16,173 nt of DNA from an uncultured Clostridia bacterium (GTDB taxonomy: Bacteria; Bacillota; Clostridia; Oscillospirales; Acutalibacteraceae): assembly GCA_937888485.1 (NCBI GenBank), contig CALAQQ010000229.1, positions 1 to 16,173 on the forward strand. Reading direction: 5' to 3'. Made by a program: the position numbers and the translations under genes. Below the pieces are notes generated by a model. That model had not been told where the DNA came from and did no database searches. It saw only the letters and a program-made list of their open reading frames with translations. How positions within the stretch are numbered: the stretch's first letter is position 1; every line of letters starts with the position of its first letter. Positions 13,066 to 16,173 of the stretch are shown one piece after another.

Positions 13066-14343
13066 ATGAAGTTATCAAAGCAGAAGATTCTTATTCTTGC
13101 AATCAGTGCAGTTGTTGTAATTGCAGGCTCGGTTGCGGCTGTAGTTCTTATCAGAAATTTCAGCAAAGAAAAGGAAGACACAACTACAATTGCGACAGTA
13201 CCCTCATATGTTGAAGAAACATATTATGTTGATGTTCCCGAGTTTGTTACCAACGAAAATCACGAAACAGTAACAGATAATTCCGGTAATGCACTTACAA
13301 CAATCAAAAAGGTTGTCAAAACAACAAAGAAGGCAGTTTCAAACAACAAGAAAACAACAAAACCTGCCGGAACAAAAGCAACAACAAAGGTTTCGACAAC
13401 TCTTCCCCTCACTCCGCTTCAGAAGTGGCTTTCACAGAATCAGGTTGCAGGCTACAGATATGAGCCCGACGGCGATTTCTTCTATACAGACGATAAGGAA
13501 TGCTGGCAGAAGAATGCAGGATATAACGAATTCTATGATAACTATGCTCCCGCAGCAGCTATGTTTATCGACCAGATTCGTATCCGCTTTACATATGAAA
13601 ACAAGGACTGGATGATTCAGCTCTGGAAGGGTCAGTACGGTTGGCTCTTCGTAGGCGCAGAAACCGGTGTTTATACTGCTCCTGCAGGATCATATACCGG
13701 TGCAGTAGGCAGTGCTAACCACTATGACTGTGCTGACAAGTCCGACTGGCTTTATATGCAGCTTGACTGCTATTGGAGCAAGAATAACGACGGTCACTAC
13801 AAGAAGATTTTCACAAGACCCTATGATAAGTATTGGTGGGCAACAGGCTTCGTATGGGGTCAGCTCACAAAATACAGCAAGCCCAGAACAGAACTTAAGG
13901 CAAAGAACAGAATCACCTTCAAGAGCGAAGAAATGGCAACTCTCTTTGTCAACGGACTTAAGCAATCGGGATTTGTAAGAGCGGCAAGCGCAGACCAGCT
14001 CGTTGACGATTCATATTATCAGAGCGGTAAGGATGTATGGCTTCTCTGGTCAAGCAAACAGCATGACTCATTTGACGGAATCCAGAATACAACCAAGGCT
14101 CCCAAGACAACAAAGGCACCCGAAACAACAAAAGCTCCCGAAACAACAAAGGCTCCTGAAACAACAAAGGCTCCTGAAACAACAAAAGCTCCTGAAACAA
14201 CAAAGGCTCCTGAAACAACAAAGGCTCCCGAAACAACAAAGGCTGCAGAAGATAATAAATCTGATGCTGAGGAAGAAATTCCCATTCAGACTCCCGAACA
14301 GAATAAAAACGAAACTCCTGCAGGCGAAGGAAATAACGCATAA
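13066..14343 (+). CDS. Membrane-anchored DUF4474-like protein with (TTKAPE)n tail (paralog 2)
   Basis: A 425-residue paralog of the preceding gene. It has an N-terminal membrane anchor (7-29), a Thr/Lys linker (about 36-115) and the shared domain (about 118-330): KECWQKNAGYNEFYD, IRFTYENKDWMIQLWKGQYG (173-192), GAETGVYTAP, HYDCADKSDW (219-228) and WWATGFVWGQL (257-267). Two Cys (C146, C222) align with C165 and C238 of paralog 1 and might form a disulfide. Unlike paralog 1 it continues into nine hexapeptide repeats (342-395) and an acidic, Gln/Asn-rich end. AGGAGG lies 8 bases before the ATG. The two genes are surely co-transcribed. Outer-surface or wall-associated location is inferred from the anchor and linker; function is unknown. 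Confidence 0.82.
   Translation: MKLSKQKILILAISAVVVIAGSVAAVVLIRNFSKEKEDTTTIATVPSYVEETYYVDVPEFVTNENHETVTDNSGNALTTIKKVVKTTKKAVSNNKKTTKPAGTKATTKVSTTLPLTPLQKWLSQNQVAGYRYEPDGDFFYTDDKECWQKNAGYNEFYDNYAPAAAMFIDQIRIRFTYENKDWMIQLWKGQYGWLFVGAETGVYTAPAGSYTGAVGSANHYDCADKSDWLYMQLDCYWSKNNDGHYKKIFTRPYDKYWWATGFVWGQLTKYSKPRTELKAKNRITFKSEEMATLFVNGLKQSGFVRAASADQLVDDSYYQSGKDVWLLWSSKQHDSFDGIQNTTKAPKTTKAPETTKAPETTKAPETTKAPETTKAPETTKAPETTKAPETTKAAEDNKSDAEEEIPIQTPEQNKNETPAGEGNNA
14089..14250 (+). repeat. Nine tandem 18-bp coding repeats (TTKAPE hexapeptide)
   Basis: Nine in-frame units of 18 bases encode TTKAPK, seven TTKAPE and TTKAAE. Units differ only at a few mostly third-codon positions (AAG/AAA, CCC/CCT), with the central copies nearly identical. 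Such a tract can expand or contract in multiples of 18 without a frameshift. The Thr- and Pro-rich product resembles O-glycosylated wall-spanning stalks. Confidence 0.96.
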
Positions 14344-14444
14344 CATAAAGTATCCGGTAAATACAAAACATGAAACATTGCAACACTTTATGTAATATGA
14401 TTAAAAAAATCGCAAAAAACAGTTCATTTTTGTAATGAAAAGTG

Positions 14445-14473
14445 TTGACATTAAACCCGAACTATGTTAATAT
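14445..14473 (+). promoter_or_regulatory. Promoter of the secreted zinc-finger-like protein gene
   Basis: Perfect TTGACA (14445-14450), a 17-base spacer and TAATAT (14468-14473), about 50 bases before the ATG at 14524, followed by an AAAGGA ribosome binding site. The strong promoter suggests high expression. Confidence 0.8.
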
Positions 14474-14523
14474 AAGGTAACAATTGTTGCTCTTGCAATA
14501 AAATTTGAAAGGAATGGTTCAAA

Positions 14524-15222
14524 ATGAAAAAAGTACTTGCACTCGCACTTGCACTCGTTATGGCTTTCTCAATGAGCGCTATGGCATTTGCAGCAGAAAC
14601 AACCACAGCAGCTAAGAAGATCGCTTGCGGTTATTGTGATTCAGAAGGTTTCGCATCATCAGAAATCCTTGAAAAACACATCGCTACTTATCATGCACCT
14701 GCAGATGAAAAAAGCAACACTTGCCCTGTATGTAATAATTCTTTTGCTGACGAATCAGAGTATAATGCTCACATCGCTATCTGCGAAAAGAATCAGGCAG
14801 GTGTTAGCGCAAACATCAGCATTCAGGAAATCCTTGCTGCAATCATTGAACTTGTTAAGGGTTCAATGGGTCAGTGGGATGCAATCGAAAGCGTTGTAAT
14901 CCGTCTTATTGATTTCGTTCAGAAGATCACTGAACTCGGTGTATCAGCAGTTAGCCAGGCAGAAGTTAAGGGCGCAGTTGCTGACCTTGAAAATGCTCTT
15001 GCAGACGTTAAGATTCCTGGTATCGATGAACTCCTCAACGGTCTTAAGCAGAAGGTTAAGGATCTCTATGCTGGCGAAATCGCAACAGTTCCTGTTGAAG
15101 AAACAACAGTAGCAGAAGACCTTGATGATAACCTTGGTTCATCATCAGTAGGTATCGCTCTCTTCGCAGCTGTTTCAGTTGCAGCAGCAGCAGCTTATGT
15201 TTGCACAAAGAAGAGCAAATAA
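14524..15222 (+). CDS. Secreted, C-terminally anchored protein with two zinc-finger-like motifs
   Basis: A 232-residue protein I do not recognise as a named family. The signal peptide is clear: KK, a hydrophobic core from 4 to 20 and an AFA/A site near 21-24. Just after it come two zinc-finger-like modules: C35-x2-C38-x13-H52-x4-H57 and C67-x2-C70-x12-H83-x3-C87, with spacing like C2H2 and C2HC fingers. A helical middle part follows (about 98-185, amphipathic Ile/Val/Leu pattern), then an acidic linker (187-204) and a C-terminal membrane helix (208-226) ending CTKKSK. This end resembles wall or membrane anchors of gut Clostridia but has no LPXTG. The gene stands alone between its own promoter and a strong terminator. 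Metal binding or a structural surface role is inferred; DNA binding is improbable for an exported protein. Confidence 0.78.
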   Translation: MKKVLALALALVMAFSMSAMAFAAETTTAAKKIACGYCDSEGFASSEILEKHIATYHAPADEKSNTCPVCNNSFADESEYNAHIAICEKNQAGVSANISIQEILAAIIELVKGSMGQWDAIESVVIRLIDFVQKITELGVSAVSQAEVKGAVADLENALADVKIPGIDELLNGLKQKVKDLYAGEIATVPVEETTVAEDLDDNLGSSSVGIALFAAVSVAAAAAYVCTKKSK

Positions 15223-15279
15223 TTAATCCTACTTAGCTTATCAGATTGAATTAGCGCAAGAATTTAATCGAATAGCACT

Positions 15280-15309
15280 ACGGCGTATCCGCAAGGATAC
15301 GCCGTTTTT
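15280..15309 (+). terminator. Terminator of the secreted zinc-finger-like protein gene
   Basis: An 11-bp perfect stem ACGGCGTATCC (15280-15290) / GGATACGCCGT (15295-15305) closed by a GCAA tetraloop of the GNRA class and followed by a T run. It lies about 57 bases after the stop codon. Confidence 0.95.
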
Positions 15310-15331
15310 GTTTGTATCGGACAATTCATTA

Positions 15332-15366
15332 ACAAAAACCCCTATGCGTTTCGTCGCATAGGGGTT
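15332..15366 (-). terminator. Terminator of lexA
   Basis: A 12-bp perfect stem with arms at 15337-15348 and 15355-15366 and a 6-base loop. On the minus strand it is followed by TTTTTGT. It lies 11 bases beyond the lexA stop. Confidence 0.93.
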
Positions 15367-15377
15367 GAGTGATTTAA

Positions 15378-15992
15378 TCAATAATATCTGTAACTTGCGA
15401 TTACCTTGCCGAGGATAATGACTTCGTTGACAATAATCGGTTCATAGGTATCGTTTTCGGGCTGTAGTCTGAAATGACCGTTTTCTTTATAGAATGTCTT
15501 AACAGTTGCACTGTCTTCAACTAGAGCAACAACAATCTCTCCATTAGATGCTGTAGAACGAGATTCTACTAAAACATAATCACCATCATAAATACCTACA
15601 TTCACCATGCTTTCACCCTTAACAGTTAACATAAAAGTGTCATTGTTAGGCATGAATTCCATAGGGATAGGGAAGTAGTTAGTAATATTTTGCTCTGCTA
15701 AGATTGGTTCACCAGCAGCTACTTGACCTACCATAGGAACATTTACCATCTCACGTCTTGTAAGATTAAATGAGTCATCAATAATCTCGATTGCACGTGG
15801 TTTTGTAGGGTCTCGTCTGATATAACCGTTCTTTTCTAATGTTTCCAAATGTGAGTGAACAGAAGAAGTAGAACGAAGATTAACAGCTTCGCAAATCTCG
15901 CGAACAGCTGGTGGATATCCAATTCTTAAAATCTCTGCTTTAATATATTCTAAAATTTCTCTTTGTTTTGCGCTAATTTTGCCTTGTGCCAT
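15378..15992 (-). CDS. lexA: LexA SOS repressor
   Basis: A 204-residue LexA, the transcriptional repressor of the DNA-damage response that cleaves itself when stimulated by RecA filaments. The N-terminal winged helix includes KQREILEYIKAEILRIGYPP and VREICEAVNLRSTSSVHSHL. The C-terminal S24 domain has the cleavage site VAAGEP with A93-G94, the nucleophile S128 in GESMVNVGIYDGD and the base K165 in TVKTFYK. The ATG at 15992 lies 8 bases from GGAGG (16005-16001); the TTG at 16007 overlaps that site and is rejected. Operators upstream indicate autoregulation. The gene is convergent with the secreted protein gene and divergent from an unseen gene to the right. Confidence 0.98.
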   Translation of the reverse strand: MAQGKISAKQREILEYIKAEILRIGYPPAVREICEAVNLRSTSSVHSHLETLEKNGYIRRDPTKPRAIEIIDDSFNLTRREMVNVPMVGQVAAGEPILAEQNITNYFPIPMEFMPNNDTFMLTVKGESMVNVGIYDGDYVLVESRSTASNGEIVVALVEDSATVKTFYKENGHFRLQPENDTYEPIIVNEVIILGKVIASYRYY

Positions 15993-16026
15993 TAGTATGA
16001 CCTCCAAAATTCCTTTATTTTCTTGT

Positions 16027-16055
16027 ATTTTAACATACTAAATAGCAAAAAGCAA
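16027..16055 (-). promoter_or_regulatory. Promoter of lexA
   Basis: On the minus strand TTGCTT (16055-16050), a 17-base spacer and TAAAAT (16032-16027) with an extended -10 TGT. The half-matching LexA-like site at 16054-16065 touches the -35 and the box at 16067-16078 lies just upstream. Confidence 0.7.
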
Positions 16056-16065
16056 ACAAATGTTT
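16054..16065. promoter_or_regulatory. Degenerate LexA-like site at the lexA -35
   Basis: AAACAAATGTTT has the GAAC-N4-GTTC layout with both outer bases changed (6 of 8 fixed positions). It may be a weak operator because it overlaps the lexA -35. Confidence 0.4.
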
Positions 16066-16066
16066 A

Positions 16067-16078
16067 GAAAATATGTTC
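16067..16078. promoter_or_regulatory. LexA box 1 (upstream of lexA)
   Basis: GAAAATATGTTC followed by G matches the Firmicute SOS box GAAC-N4-GTTC at 7 of 8 fixed positions. It lies 12 bases upstream of the lexA -35. Confidence 0.7.
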
Positions 16079-16086
16079 GATTTTTG

Positions 16087-16115
16087 TTGACAAACGTTTG
16101 TTCGTATATTATACT
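16087..16115 (+). promoter_or_regulatory. Divergent SOS-type promoter reading out of the window
   Basis: Perfect TTGACA (16087-16092), a 17-base spacer and TATACT (16110-16115). A LexA box occupies the first part of the spacer and two more lie downstream of the -10, so it is probably LexA-repressed. No start codon with a ribosome binding site follows before the window ends. Confidence 0.82.
16092..16103. promoter_or_regulatory. LexA box 2 (inside the divergent promoter)
   Basis: AAACGTTTGTTC then G matches GAAC-N4-GTTC at 7 of 8 fixed positions and sits between the -35 and -10 of the divergent promoter. Confidence 0.7.
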
Positions 16116-16128
16116 AAAATCACAAACA

Positions 16129-16140
16129 GAACAATTGTTC
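16129..16140. promoter_or_regulatory. LexA box 3 (perfect)
   Basis: GAACAATTGTTC is a perfect palindromic match to the Firmicute LexA operator. It lies 13 bases downstream of the divergent -10. Confidence 0.88.
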
Positions 16141-16141
16141 G

Positions 16142-16153
16142 GAAAACATGTTC
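16142..16153. promoter_or_regulatory. LexA box 4
   Basis: GAAAACATGTTC then G matches the LexA operator at 7 of 8 fixed positions. It starts one base after box 3 ends, about one helical turn apart centre to centre (13 bases). Confidence 0.72.
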
Positions 16154-16173
16154 GACAAATTAACATATTAATG

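Noticed and set aside
14089..14250. CRISPR-like array
   Set aside because: The repeats are contiguous 18-bp coding units without spacers, in frame with a surface protein.
14344..14392. Terminator formed by CATAAAGT (14344-14351) and ACTTTATG (14385-14392)
   Set aside because: The 8-bp arms are 33 bases apart, AT-rich and not followed by a T run.
15993..16007. TTG start extending lexA by five residues
   Set aside because: It overlaps the GGAGG ribosome binding site that serves the ATG at 15992.
16171..16173. ATG at the right edge as start of the divergent SOS gene
   Set aside because: No ribosome binding site precedes it at a usable distance and no codon follows in the window.

Overview
The window looks like a chromosomal segment from a low-to-moderate GC Firmicute of class Clostridia, most likely a gut Oscillospiraceae/Ruminococcaceae relative. 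The signs are strong AGGAGG ribosome binding sites, near-consensus sigma-A promoters, the classic rpmH-rnpA-yidD-yidC-jag cluster divergent from dnaA, a Firmicute-type LexA with GAAC-N4-GTTC operators, and Thr-rich (TTKAPE) linkers and GLUG-type surface proteins common in gut Clostridia. The lineage is inferred; no 16S gene is present.

Left arm (1-4806) is accessory. The first 18 codons of a response regulator are cut by the left edge. Next comes a minus-strand pair: a CARF-PD-(D/E)XK nuclease of the Card1/DUF1887 type, translationally coupled to a Nudix hydrolase. It faces away from a plus-strand HD-domain nucleotidase; the two promoters are back to back with -35 boxes 2 bases apart. A small XRE regulator follows, with a perfect 17-bp inverted repeat over its promoter, then a secreted GLUG-repeat protein. 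No CRISPR array or cas gene is visible, so the CARF nuclease is an apparent orphan and the best candidate here for an under-described nucleotide-signalling or defence module.

Centre (4846-11933) is core information processing. On the minus strand rpmH, rnpA, yidD, yidC and jag (khpB) form an overlapping operon from a consensus promoter at 7543-7572. On the plus strand dnaA, ftsY, rdgB and yhbY form a second operon from a promoter at 7626-7654. Then smpB, with its own consensus promoter, sits 5 bases before the tmRNA gene ssrA. dnaA is followed by ftsY rather than dnaN, jag is not followed by mnmE/mnmG, and I see no good DnaA boxes between rpmH and dnaA, so the usual origin neighbourhood is rearranged.

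Right arm (12005-16173) begins with two tandem paralogous membrane-anchored proteins with Thr-rich linkers and a shared WKGQY domain (resembling DUF4474). The second ends in nine 18-bp coding repeats. Next is a secreted, C-terminally anchored protein with two zinc-finger-like Cys/His clusters, then lexA on the minus strand. The lexA upstream region carries four to five LexA-box-like sites and a second, divergent promoter with a LexA box inside its spacer, so an SOS gene probably begins just beyond the right edge.
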